From Actinorhabdospora filicis (lineage in GTDB: Bacteria > Actinomycetota > Actinomycetes > Mycobacteriales > Micromonosporaceae), in assembly GCF_030269765.1 (NCBI RefSeq), contig NZ_BSTX01000003.1:434001-498000 (forward strand): 64,000 nt of DNA, in the 5' to 3' direction. The translations under genes and the position numbers were made by a program. Shown here in pieces: positions 16,947 through 24,360 of the stretch. Below the pieces are notes generated by a model, which ran no database searches, was not told the DNA's origin, and saw nothing but the letters and a program-made list of their open reading frames with translations. Each line of letters begins with the position of its first letter. Positions within the stretch are counted from its first letter, which is position 1.

Positions 16947-17492
16947 TCAGCCCCAGTTCTCCCCGGACTCCTCGGCCATCAGGCCCCACGCGGTCTTGCC
17001 GTCGATCGACTCGCGGATGATGTCGGCGTGCCCGGCGTGCCGGTTGATCTCGCGGATCAGGTGCAGCAGGATCCAGCGCACCGAGATGTCCTCCTTGGGG
17101 TACCACGGCTCGTCCGGCAGCGGCACGGTCACCTCGATGCCGTCGAGCCCGAGCACGTAGGCCTCGGTCTCGGCGGCGACCTTCTCCCAGTAGGCGAGCT
17201 GCCCGGCCACCGTCTCCTCGCCGACCAGCCGGAAGCACTCGTCCCAGTTCTCCTGGCTGCGCGCCACGGCCGGGTCGACGCCCTTGGCGCGGGCGATCCA
17301 GCCCTGCTCGACCTCGGCGACGTGCTTGACGAGCCCGGACAGGGTCAGCTCGCTGGCCGTGGCGCGCTCACCGGCCCGCTCGTCGCTCAGGCCCAGCACC
17401 GAGCGGCGCAGCCCGGCGCGTCCCTCGGCGATGAACCGGAGGAGGAGGCCGCGCTCGTCGTCGGAGGCGCCTGCGGGAACGTGGGCAACCAT
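16947..17492 (-). CDS. DinB-family protein (DUF664, mycothiol-dependent enzyme fold)
   Basis: A 181-residue four-helix DinB-fold protein. The metal-site histidines expected for the fold are seen in LVKHVAEVEQGW (first His) and HLIREINRHAGHADIIRE (C-terminal pair). Actinobacterial members of this branch are often annotated as mycothiol-dependent maleylpyruvate isomerase-like or detoxification enzymes. ATG at 17492 has GAAAGGCGG upstream. Substrate unknown. Confidence 0.85.
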   Translation of the reverse strand: MVAHVPAGASDDERGLLLRFIAEGRAGLRRSVLGLSDERAGERATASELTLSGLVKHVAEVEQGWIARAKGVDPAVARSQENWDECFRLVGEETVAGQLAYWEKVAAETEAYVLGLDGIEVTVPLPDEPWYPKEDISVRWILLHLIREINRHAGHADIIRESIDGKTAWGLMAEESGENWG

Positions 17493-17553
17493 GTGGTTCC
17501 GCCTTTCGGAAGGTCTCTCTCGGCTTCTGACCTCACTCTATGAGCCGTTGCGG

Positions 17554-18765
17554 TCAGATACGGTCCTCAACCGTTCGGGAGATGCGGCCCGCCGCGATGT
17601 CCGCGCCGTCGGTGACCACGTCCCGCGCGACCCGTCGCGCGTTCGCGCCGGTCACGGCGGTGAGCGCGGCCAGCGCGCCCGCGAGCGAGGCGGCGTCCGG
17701 GGCCTGCGGCGGATGCGCCACGCCGATGCCGAGCCGCTCCACCCGGGCCGCCCAGTAGAACTGGTCGAAACGCTGCGGCACCACCACCTGCGGGACGCCC
17801 GCCAGCGCCGCCGTGGTCGTCGTCCCCGCCCCGCCGTGGTGCACCACCGCCGCCACGCGCGGGAACAGCGCCCGCTGGTTGACCTCGCCGACGGCGAGCA
17901 CGTCCGGTCCGGCCGCACCGGTGTCGAGCCCGGCCCAGCCGCGCTGCACGATCGCCCGCGCGCCGTCCCGCCGCGCCGCCTCGACCATCGCCGCGCCCAG
18001 CTCCGGCGGCGCGGTCATGCTGCCGAAACCGAAGTAGACCGGCGGCCCGCCCGCGCGCAGGAACGCCTCCACCTCGCCGGGGAGAGGCCGCTCGTCGGCC
18101 AGCAGCCACGCGCCGGTGGTGAAGACCCCCTCGTCATCGGGTTCCGGCCACGGCCCCAGCACCGGGTCGGCGGCCAGCCACGGCGAGGAGGTGTGCACGT
18201 GCTCGCGCACGTCGCCGACGGGCGCGAGGCCGAGTTCGGCGCGATGCCGGTTCAGCAGCGGGCCGAACAGCGCGTTCCACTGGACGGCCTCCTGCGCCCA
18301 CATCTCCTCGATGCCGTCCCCCGGCCGCTGCCACGGCATCCTCGGCGGCGCGTGCAGCGGCGAGGGCAGGCTGATGGCGCAGTAAGCGGCGAAGATGTAG
18401 GGGACACCGAGCTTCTCGGCGACCGAGCGCGCGGCGATCTGCAGCGACCCGGCCGCGACCACGACGTCCCGGTCCCGCGCGGCCTCACCGACCACCGCGA
18501 ACTGCTCCCGCACGGTGTCCTCGGTCAGCTTCCGCGCCTTCTCTGGCGTCATCCCCGCCGCCCAGTCGCCGGTGCCCGGCGGGCGCCGCAGCGTCGGGCC
18601 GATGGGCACCATCGCGAAACCGAGGTCCTCGACGAGCTCGCGAAAGTCCGGCGGCGCCACGATCCGCACGTCGGCGCCCCGCTCCCGAAGCGCCACCGCC
18701 AGGCCGGTGACCGGCTGGACCTCGCCCCGGGAACCGATGGTGGAAAGAAGTACGCGCATCGTCAT
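17554..18765 (-). CDS. GT1 (MGT-type) glycosyltransferase
   Basis: A 403-residue GT-B fold enzyme. The N-terminal domain opens MRVLLSTIGSRGEVQPV. The donor-binding signature is VVHHGGAGTTTTAALAGVP followed by RFDQFYWAARV. These are the marks of UDP-sugar-dependent macrolide or vancomycin-type glycosyltransferases that glycosylate small hydrophobic acceptors, for synthesis or detoxification. ATG 18765 is about 8 nt after GGGAGGGG; the longer reading frame upstream lacks similarity to the family. No biosynthetic cluster surrounds it, so self-protection or modification of foreign compounds is plausible. Confidence 0.9.
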   Translation of the reverse strand: MTMRVLLSTIGSRGEVQPVTGLAVALRERGADVRIVAPPDFRELVEDLGFAMVPIGPTLRRPPGTGDWAAGMTPEKARKLTEDTVREQFAVVGEAARDRDVVVAAGSLQIAARSVAEKLGVPYIFAAYCAISLPSPLHAPPRMPWQRPGDGIEEMWAQEAVQWNALFGPLLNRHRAELGLAPVGDVREHVHTSSPWLAADPVLGPWPEPDDEGVFTTGAWLLADERPLPGEVEAFLRAGGPPVYFGFGSMTAPPELGAAMVEAARRDGARAIVQRGWAGLDTGAAGPDVLAVGEVNQRALFPRVAAVVHHGGAGTTTTAALAGVPQVVVPQRFDQFYWAARVERLGIGVAHPPQAPDAASLAGALAALTAVTGANARRVARDVVTDGADIAAGRISRTVEDRI

Positions 18766-18997
18766 ATGGCCGCCCCTCCCGCGTGCCGGACGCCCGGGGA
18801 CCCCGGGCCGGGGGCGATTATGCGCCCTTGGCGGGGGGTTGCGGCAAGTGCCCCATGCCGATATATGTTGATAGTGGCGGGGAGTTCGCCGCGCCCACCG
18901 TCCACAGAGCCACCGCGCGCACAGATCTGCCGGGCAGGCAGAGACGCACGCCGACCGGCCGATGGCGATCATGACCGGCCTCTCGTAACTTCCCGGC

Positions 18998-19204
18998 ATG
19001 GGCGACGAGAACGGCGACATACCCGGCGGGCAGGGCTCTGATGGGCATGGCCCCGACCGGCACGACGACTTCCCCGACGACGGCAGGCGCGTCAAACGGC
19101 AGCTCAAGCAGTGGTGGCAGGCGACGCCGTGGTGGGCGATGGCGCTGCTCGTCGTGCTGGTGGTCCTGTGCTGCCTGCGGGGATTCTCGCGGGCCTTCGG
19201 CTGA
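18998..19204 (+). CDS. Small single-pass membrane protein, unknown function
   Basis: A 68-residue protein with a Gly/Asp-rich N-terminal half, a basic patch (GRRVKRQLKQWW) and one hydrophobic helix (AMALLVVLVVLCCL) near the C-terminus. TAACTT at 18986-18991 lies 6 nt before the ATG, matching the leaderless pattern in this window, and the codons end in G/C. No family recognised. Confidence 0.55.
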   Translation: MGDENGDIPGGQGSDGHGPDRHDDFPDDGRRVKRQLKQWWQATPWWAMALLVVLVVLCCLRGFSRAFG

Positions 19205-19317
19205 CCTCGCTCGCCGATTCCCTCGCACGCACAAGCCACCGCCCCCGGCCCATCCCCGAGTGGGCACCGACGGCCGCCCCACCGGGCCACGATCGCCCGG
19301 CGAGCACGCCTCGCCCC

Positions 19318-19959
19318 TTAGCGGGGCGGCGCCGCCTTCCGCCGCGGCGGAGCCAGCATCAGCCCCCAGCGCTCGATCAGCCGCCCGATCCACCAGAAGC
19401 AGCGGCCGATGCCGCGCAGCAGGAGCCCGAAGGCGATCCGGAACACGCGCAGGACCTTCGCCCCACCGCTCGTCGCCGGAGGCAGCGGCGGCGGCGGCTG
19501 CCACGCCGCGGGGGCCGGACGGTGCTCGGCCACAGGGGCGGGCTGGTAGTCCGGTGCCGCCGCGCGCGGGTCGTAGGGCTCGCGCGAGGACTCGTACTGC
19601 GGGCTCTCGTAGGCCGGCGTGGCCGGGTACGGCTCCATCTCGTACGACGTGTGCGCCACCGGCTCATAGGCCGGCGCGGGCGGCGGGGGAGCGGCCGCAC
19701 GGCGCTGCGAGGGCGCGGGAGGAGGCGGCGGCGGAGGCGGACTCTGCGCGCCCGCGCGCGACATCCCGGCCGAACTGGCCGGAGGCAGCGAGTAGCTGCC
19801 CGCCGAGGGCTGCGGCGGCGGAACCGAGGCGGAGGCGGGCGGCGCGTCCCACAGCGGGTTGCCCGGCGTCGGCGCGGGGGCCTTCGGCTTCGGCGGGGCG
19901 GGCCGTGCTTCCTCCGGCCACAGGGGGACGTCGTTGGGAAGCTGCGGGGGGTTGGTCAT
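19318..19959 (-). CDS. Proline-rich uncharacterised protein
   Basis: A 213-residue protein, mostly Pro/Ala/Gln/Tyr low complexity (residues 10-160, including a run of eight prolines). The C-terminus is conserved-looking with a short hydrophobic segment, VFRIAFGLLLRGIGRCFWWIGRLIERWGL, that could sit in or on the membrane. Such proline-rich tails with one C-terminal helix are common orphan proteins in actinomycetes. No function can be assigned. It is convergent with the small membrane protein gene. Confidence 0.7.
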   Translation of the reverse strand: MTNPPQLPNDVPLWPEEARPAPPKPKAPAPTPGNPLWDAPPASASVPPPQPSAGSYSLPPASSAGMSRAGAQSPPPPPPPPAPSQRRAAAPPPPAPAYEPVAHTSYEMEPYPATPAYESPQYESSREPYDPRAAAPDYQPAPVAEHRPAPAAWQPPPPLPPATSGGAKVLRVFRIAFGLLLRGIGRCFWWIGRLIERWGLMLAPPRRKAAPPR

Positions 19960-20050
19960 CGCGACGCCTCACAGTCTCGGGGTGGGGCCCATCGTACGGA
20001 CCGGACGCCAGGCGTCCCGGCCGATCCGGGCCCCTCGCGGCGGGCCCGCC

Positions 20051-21697
20051 TCAGCAGCCGTCGTCGACGCCCTTCACCGGCACCGGCAGGTGCCCGGTCG
20101 CCTTCGCCCGCCCGGTCAGCACGTCGGCGACGGCGTCCATGGAGAACGACGTCGTCCCGAAGGCCGCCAGCCGGATGCGCGAGTCCACGTTGGCCAGGTT
20201 ATAGGGGGTGTCGGTGGACACCGTGACCTCCGCGCGCGGGTCGACGTCGGCGGCGGTGTCCAGGAACCCGGTCAGCTGCACCGTCGTCGGCGCGCTCGCC
20301 GAGACGGCCACCCCGCGCTCCTTGAGCGCCTTGGCGAGCCGCTCGCGGGTGGCGTCGGCACCGCCGGTGAGGCGCACCGGACCCGAGACGGTCTGCCCGC
20401 ACCCGGCGACCTGCGTGACGGCCGCGTGGGCGATCTCGGCGGCCACCGGCGCGGCCGAGCCGAGCTCCGCGCCACCGTTGGCGTGCGTCTTGAGCCACTG
20501 CCGCAGCGCCACCACGCGCGTGGCGGCCTCGACGAGGCGCTCGCGCGGCAGGCGCCCGTCCTTCAGCGCCTCCTTGAGCCCGGCGTAGGCCTCGGTCACG
20601 TTCTCCGGCATCAGGATCAGGTCATTGCCCGCCAGCAGCCCCTGCAGGGACGCCTCACGCGGCCCGTACCGCTCGGTGATCGGCGCCATCTGGAACGCGT
20701 CGGTGATGCACACGCCCTTGAAGCCCAGCTCACCGCGCAGCAGGTCCACCAGGACCTTCTTCGACAGCGACGCCGGGACGCCCGGGTCGATCGCGCGCAC
20801 GTCCAGGTGCCCCGACATGACCATCGGGACGCCCGCCGCGAAGGCCGCCTTGAACGGGACCAGGTCCTCCTCCAGCAGCTGCGCCTTCGGCTGGTCCAGC
20901 TCCGGCAGGCCCTGGTGGCTGTCCACGTCGGTGTTGCCGTGCCCGGGGAAGTGCTTCACCGCGCCCGCCAGGCCCGCGCCGGACAGCCCCGCCAGCACCG
21001 CGGTGACCTGCGCGGCGACCGCCGCCGGGTCCGAACCGTAGGAGCGGGAACCGATCACGGTGTTGCCCTGGTTGGCCAGCACGTCGGCGGTGGGCGCGAA
21101 ATCGGCGTTGATGCCCAGGCGCATCAGCTCGCCGCCCACACCCCGCCACGCGCGCTCGGTCAGCCCCGGATCGGCCGCGGCGCCGAAGCCCATCGCCGCC
21201 GGCAGTGCCGAGATGCCGGAGGTGATGCGGGTGACCGCGCCGAACTCCTGGTCGATGCCGATGATCAGCGGCAGCTTGTCACCGGCGGCCTTCTGCAGAC
21301 CGGACGTCAGCCGCCCGATCTGCTCGGGGGAGTCGAGGTTGCTCGTCGGATTCGTCCCGGCGGTGGGGTCCTCGGCCGAGAAGCGCATCAGGATCAGTCC
21401 CGACAGGTGGTACTTGCGCACCATCTCCGCCGGGGTGTCGACTCCCGCGTGGGCCCGGTTGGCGGCCTTCGACGCGTCGGTCACGTCCTCGGCCTCATGG
21501 CCGAAGGCGTGCGGCATCAGCACGAGCCCGAGCAGTTCCTCGTCCGTCATGGCCGACACCATAGCCGCCGGATCGAACTCCGGCGAGGGGCTGGACGAGG
21601 CGGGAGCCCTCGGCTCCTCCTTCCGGGAGCAGGCGGCGAGCGCGGCCGCGCACGACGAGATCAGCAGGGACCGGCGGGACAGCTTTGCGAAAAGCAT
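20051..21697 (-). CDS. nagZ: GH3 beta-N-acetylhexosaminidase-like lipoprotein (NagZ family)
   Basis: A 548-residue exported lipoprotein. ATG 21697 gives a twin-arginine-like signal (SRRSLLISS) ending in the lipobox LAAC with Cys23. The GH3 catalytic domain carries the NagZ signature KHFPGHGNTDVDSH, whose His and Asp form the acid/base dyad of this subfamily. A C-terminal domain of about 150 residues follows. NagZ enzymes release N-acetylglucosamine from peptidoglycan or other glycans; here it would act outside the membrane. A strong TTGACA / TAGCCT promoter lies upstream, with the -10 only 7 nt before the ATG, indicating a leaderless transcript. Confidence 0.88.
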   Translation of the reverse strand: MLFAKLSRRSLLISSCAAALAACSRKEEPRAPASSSPSPEFDPAAMVSAMTDEELLGLVLMPHAFGHEAEDVTDASKAANRAHAGVDTPAEMVRKYHLSGLILMRFSAEDPTAGTNPTSNLDSPEQIGRLTSGLQKAAGDKLPLIIGIDQEFGAVTRITSGISALPAAMGFGAAADPGLTERAWRGVGGELMRLGINADFAPTADVLANQGNTVIGSRSYGSDPAAVAAQVTAVLAGLSGAGLAGAVKHFPGHGNTDVDSHQGLPELDQPKAQLLEEDLVPFKAAFAAGVPMVMSGHLDVRAIDPGVPASLSKKVLVDLLRGELGFKGVCITDAFQMAPITERYGPREASLQGLLAGNDLILMPENVTEAYAGLKEALKDGRLPRERLVEAATRVVALRQWLKTHANGGAELGSAAPVAAEIAHAAVTQVAGCGQTVSGPVRLTGGADATRERLAKALKERGVAVSASAPTTVQLTGFLDTAADVDPRAEVTVSTDTPYNLANVDSRIRLAAFGTTSFSMDAVADVLTGRAKATGHLPVPVKGVDDGC

Positions 21698-21704
21698 CCC
21701 GAAA

Positions 21705-21735
21705 AGGCTAACCCGGACTAACTCACCTGTGTCAA
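21705..21735 (-). promoter_or_regulatory. Promoter of the nagZ-like gene
   Basis: On the minus strand, TTGACA (21730-21735) and TAGCCT (21705-21710) with a 19-bp spacer; TTAGCC one base upstream would give 18. The -10 ends 7 nt before the ATG. The -35 lies inside the 3' end of the DUF3145 gene, so nagZ has its own promoter despite following that gene on the same strand. Confidence 0.75.
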
Positions 21736-22209
21736 CCATGTCGCCGGCGCACCGTCTCCGGCGTGGCGGAAGGGCTCCAGCTCGGTGTCCCAGGAGGCGC
21801 CGAGGAGTTTCTCCACGCTGTGCCGGATCGCTTCGGCACCCGGATTACCGCTCAGCAGCGCGCGCAGGCGGTCCTCCGGGACCACCAGATCGCCGTTGGC
21901 GCTCATCGTCGCGCGGAACACACCGCGTCCGGGGACGTACATGATGCGCTCGCCGTCGACGCCCGGCGAGGGCTCCTCGGTGACCTCGAACCGGAGCATC
22001 GGCCACTGCTTGAGGGCAGCGGCTATCTGCGACCCGGTGCCGGCGGCACCCGACCACGTGCATTCGGTCCGCAGCGTCGTAGGGTCTGCGGACTGCTTCG
22101 ACCACTCCAGCGTCGCCGGGGTGACCAGCACCCTGCCGATCGCCCACTCGACGTGCGGACACACGGCGGGTGGGCTGGAGTGGACGTAAACGACCCCTCG
22201 CGTGGGCAC
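21718..22209 (-). CDS. DUF3145 domain protein
   Basis: A 163-residue protein with the DUF3145 pattern: GVVYVHSSPPAVCPHVEWA at the N-terminus, RFEVTEEPSPGVDGER in the middle and VPEDRLRALL near the end. It is conserved in actinobacteria and, in Streptomyces as I recall, sits just after fabF. Here the same-strand fabF stop is about 5.4 kb upstream. GTG start with AGGAGG five to six nt upstream. Function unknown. Confidence 0.92.
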   Translation of the reverse strand: MPTRGVVYVHSSPPAVCPHVEWAIGRVLVTPATLEWSKQSADPTTLRTECTWSGAAGTGSQIAAALKQWPMLRFEVTEEPSPGVDGERIMYVPGRGVFRATMSANGDLVVPEDRLRALLSGNPGAEAIRHSVEKLLGASWDTELEPFRHAGDGAPATWLTQVS

Positions 22210-22967
22210 GTGCTACCTCCTGGGTTGTCGTGATGCGCCTTCCCCCAACGCACCTGGCGAACCACAAGACGGCCCGTACCCGCGAGCCGATCCCCATCTT
22301 GACTTATGGGCCGTGCCTCGCGCCAGTGATTCGGCCAGATTGGACCGCCGGGATTCCGGCCGTCCAACGTGGAGAATACGGGGAGTCACCGTCGGCTCCA
22401 CTCCGCTGTGGGCCGGATGCGTTCTCGGTTGATCGGGTAAAGTTGCCCGGTTGGCCGGGGTGCGAATGTGGACGCTTCGGGCGCGGGGGTCGCCCGGGGA
22501 CGGGGTTCTCGGGGGCCTTCGGGGATCTCGGACGGGTGGATCTCTCTCAAGAGAGCGCGTGCCGGTGGCCGCAGATACCTTCCGTAATGGCGAAGCTCTT
22601 AAGAGGCCGTGCCGACCCGGTGAACGACACGGGGCGGACGGCACCTTGCCCGGACGCGGCCCGTCCGATAGGGCGTGTTCGATGGAGTACCCGTCCGGTG
22701 GGGGCCGGTCCGACGGGCACGGGCGGGACGCGGGTGCTCGCCGGGTGTGGGCGCGAGCCGGGCGTGGGTATGGGCCGGATCACCGGCCGGAAGGCGCGTG
22801 TGAGAGCGTCAGTGGCGGGTCTTCAGGACCCGATCACGGCGAGTGACCTGCGCGACCCGACCGCGCTGGCCGTCTCCGGGCGGCGGCCTGTAGGGTTGTA
22901 CGGTCCCATGTAATGGCGCGTAGAGGCTGACTCGACCGCCGTCACTGGCGGCCGATTCCAAGTTCTC
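22210..22967. other. Long divergent intergenic region, no gene seen
   Basis: About 760 bp between the DUF3145 start and the next plus-strand gene. Reading frames here have the codon pattern of non-coding DNA and match nothing I know. It holds an inverted repeat CTCTC-AA-GAGAG at 22544-22555. A TTGTAC about 110 bp before the next start codon may be part of that gene's promoter. The length is unusual for this window and may hide a small RNA. Confidence 0.4.
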
Positions 22968-22984
22968 TGCAAGGCAGCCTTGCA
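22968..22984. promoter_or_regulatory. 17-bp palindrome in the 5' region of the small gene at 23012
   Basis: TGCAAGGC-A-GCCTTGCA, perfect 8-bp arms around a single base. It ends 27 bp before the GTG and 14 bp before the ribosome binding site. It could be a repressor operator or a hairpin in the 5' untranslated region. Confidence 0.6.
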
Positions 22985-23011
22985 AAGACCGATTTCGTGA
23001 GGAGTAGCTGC

Positions 23012-23347
23012 GTGGCCAGCAACACGTCTAAGACCGCGCGCGCATCAGTCCGCGCCGGCCAGGCAGGCCAGGCGGGCGGCGCGCTGAGCGTGCTCGGTGA
23101 GTTCAAGTACCTCATCCCGCTCAACCAGGGCAAGCACGCCTACGTCCGTAACCTCACCAACGGCAAGACCGTGCACGCCGCGACCAACTCTGAGAAGTTC
23201 GTCGAGGAGATCCGCGTGCTCGGTGCCGCGGGTCACGGCGCGAAGATCCAGGCCGAGCTGGAGGCCCTCGCCACCCAGTTCCCCTCGGACGGCTGGGACG
23301 CGACGAACAAGCGTCTCGCCGAGGCCGGTGTCTTCGGCGGCGAGTAA
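23012..23347 (+). CDS. Small conserved-looking protein of unknown function, probably highly expressed
   Basis: A 111-residue protein starting at GTG (MASNTSKTARASVRAG), with GAGGAG 7 nt upstream; an in-frame upstream GTG at 22997 lacks a good site. The N-terminal 25 residues are basic, Ala/Gly-rich and probably flexible. The rest looks like one small domain (FKYLIPLNQGKHAYVRNLTNG, then an amphipathic helix KFVEEIRVLGAAGHGAKIQAELEALA). Codon choice is strongly biased and a textbook terminator follows. A long upstream region with a palindrome precedes it. No family recognised. Confidence 0.75.
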   Translation: MASNTSKTARASVRAGQAGQAGGALSVLGEFKYLIPLNQGKHAYVRNLTNGKTVHAATNSEKFVEEIRVLGAAGHGAKIQAELEALATQFPSDGWDATNKRLAEAGVFGGE

Positions 23348-23371
23348 GTCGCCGGTAGGCCGATAGGTTTG

Positions 23372-23402
23372 AAAGCGCCCGGGTCGATGACCCGGGCGCT
23401 TT
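23372..23402 (+). terminator. Intrinsic terminator of the small gene
   Basis: A 14-bp stem (23372-23385 with 23389-23402) around GAT, running into TTTT. One of the best terminators in the window. The CRISPR-like repeats begin directly after it. Confidence 0.93.
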
Positions 23403-23551
23403 TATGTGCCCCGCGTTGGTGGGGACCACGGCCCGGAACTCACCGCAGGGCTCCGCAAGCTCGGTTCACCCCCACGCCCGTGTGGAGCACAAGTACAGCT
23501 CCTGGACGTAGAGTTCGCCGGGCGGTTCACCCCCACGCCCGTGGGGACCAC
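23402..23551 (-). CRISPR. Remnant type I-E-like CRISPR array: two repeats plus a degenerate terminal repeat
   Basis: Repeat 1 is at 23524-23551 and repeat 2 at 23463-23490, both 28 nt with 26 of 28 identical. A degenerate third copy is at 23402-23429, keeping the last 11 bases. The repeat ends are exactly 61 bp apart (28-nt repeat plus 33-nt spacer), the type I-E geometry. On the minus strand the repeat reads GTGGTCCCCACGG...GGTGAACC with the palindromic core of actinobacterial I-E repeats. The degenerate copy marks the trailer, so transcription would run on the minus strand from near 23570. Spacers are 23491-23523 and 23430-23462. No cas gene lies in the window. Confidence 0.85.
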
Positions 23552-23569
23552 CCTTCGCGACCTGCGCTT

Positions 23570-24286
23570 CTAGAGCGTGCTCGTCCGATTCTCATCCCCC
23601 GAGCCGCCGCCCACAAGCCCCTCGGCCCGCCCGCCGCGCTCGGTCTTCCCCGTCTTCTCCGCCTTCTCCGTCTTCCAGGGCGCCAGCGCCACCGCGATCG
23701 CCCTCTCCAGCCGTGCTCGCATCGCGTCCGGGTCCAGCGGCTCGGCCCCGTCCGGCTCGCCCTCCCCGTCCCGCAGGAGCGCCTGGAGCGCACCCGTGAT
23801 CGCCCCTGTGAACGCTCCCACCAGCGCGCCCGCCGTCACCTCGTCGAGCTCCTCCGGGTAGGCCTCGCGCAGGGCCGCCGCGATCTGCTCCTGCGCCTCC
23901 AGCTGACGGGTCAGCGCGGCACCTCTCACCGCCGGTACCGTCCGGGTCAGCCGGAGCCGGAGCGCCGCCGTGCGTCCCACCATGTCCGCCCCGGCCGCGC
24001 CGAGTCCGCCGAGGGCGGCCAGGAGGACGTCCACCGGCCGGTCGTGCGGCTCGCGGGCGGCGATGGCGTCCAGGGACCGCTGGATGCGCGCGTCCGACCC
24101 GGGGAACAGCACCTCTTCCTTCGTGGCGAAGTAGCTGAAGAAGGTCCGCGTGCCGATCTCGGCGGCGGCGGCGATGTCGGCGACGGTCGTCGCGTCGTAT
24201 CCGTTCCGCTCGATGAGGTCCGTGGCGGCCTCGATGATGGCGGCGCGGGTGCGTTCGCGCTTGCGTTCTCGCAGGGTCTGGGCCAT
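23570..24286 (-). CDS. TetR-family transcriptional regulator
   Basis: A 238-residue repressor. The N-terminal TetR helix-turn-helix reads ATDLIERNGYDATTVADIAA then IGTRTFFSYFATKEEVLF. The ligand domain is helical. The last 30 residues are low-complexity Lys/Thr/Glu/Gly. TAGGAT (complement of 24293-24298) lies 6 nt before the ATG, so the mRNA is probably leaderless. It is divergent from a flavin monooxygenase gene, with paired CTGCATT motifs in between, so it very likely represses that gene and itself. Inducer unknown. Confidence 0.93.
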   Translation of the reverse strand: MAQTLRERKRERTRAAIIEAATDLIERNGYDATTVADIAAAAEIGTRTFFSYFATKEEVLFPGSDARIQRSLDAIAAREPHDRPVDVLLAALGGLGAAGADMVGRTAALRLRLTRTVPAVRGAALTRQLEAQEQIAAALREAYPEELDEVTAGALVGAFTGAITGALQALLRDGEGEPDGAEPLDPDAMRARLERAIAVALAPWKTEKAEKTGKTERGGRAEGLVGGGSGDENRTSTL

Positions 24287-24315
24287 GCCGCCATCCTACG
24301 GCACTCACTGTAGAG

Positions 24316-24353
24316 CTGCATTCATTGCAAAGCTGCATTGAGTGCAGTAATCT
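24316..24353 (+). promoter_or_regulatory. Promoter of the flavin monooxygenase gene with two overlapping TetR-type operator motifs
   Basis: TTGCAA (24325-24330), a 17-bp spacer and TAATCT (24348-24353), which ends 7 nt before the ATG. Two 15-bp similar inverted repeats cover it: CTGCATTCATTGCAA (24316-24330) and CTGCATTGAGTGCAG (24333-24347). They overlap the -35 and fill the spacer, the usual position for TetR repression. Confidence 0.8.
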
Positions 24354-24360
24354 CCTGGGC

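Noticed and set aside
22170..22913. A plus-strand gene filling the long gap before 23012
   Set aside because: Third-position base use is not coding-like, composition is Arg/Gly/Pro-rich in all frames, and no start site is credible.
23552..23600. AT-rich CRISPR leader next to repeat 1
   Set aside because: Only about 20 bp separate the repeat from the TetR stop and they are not AT-rich. No functional leader can be claimed.
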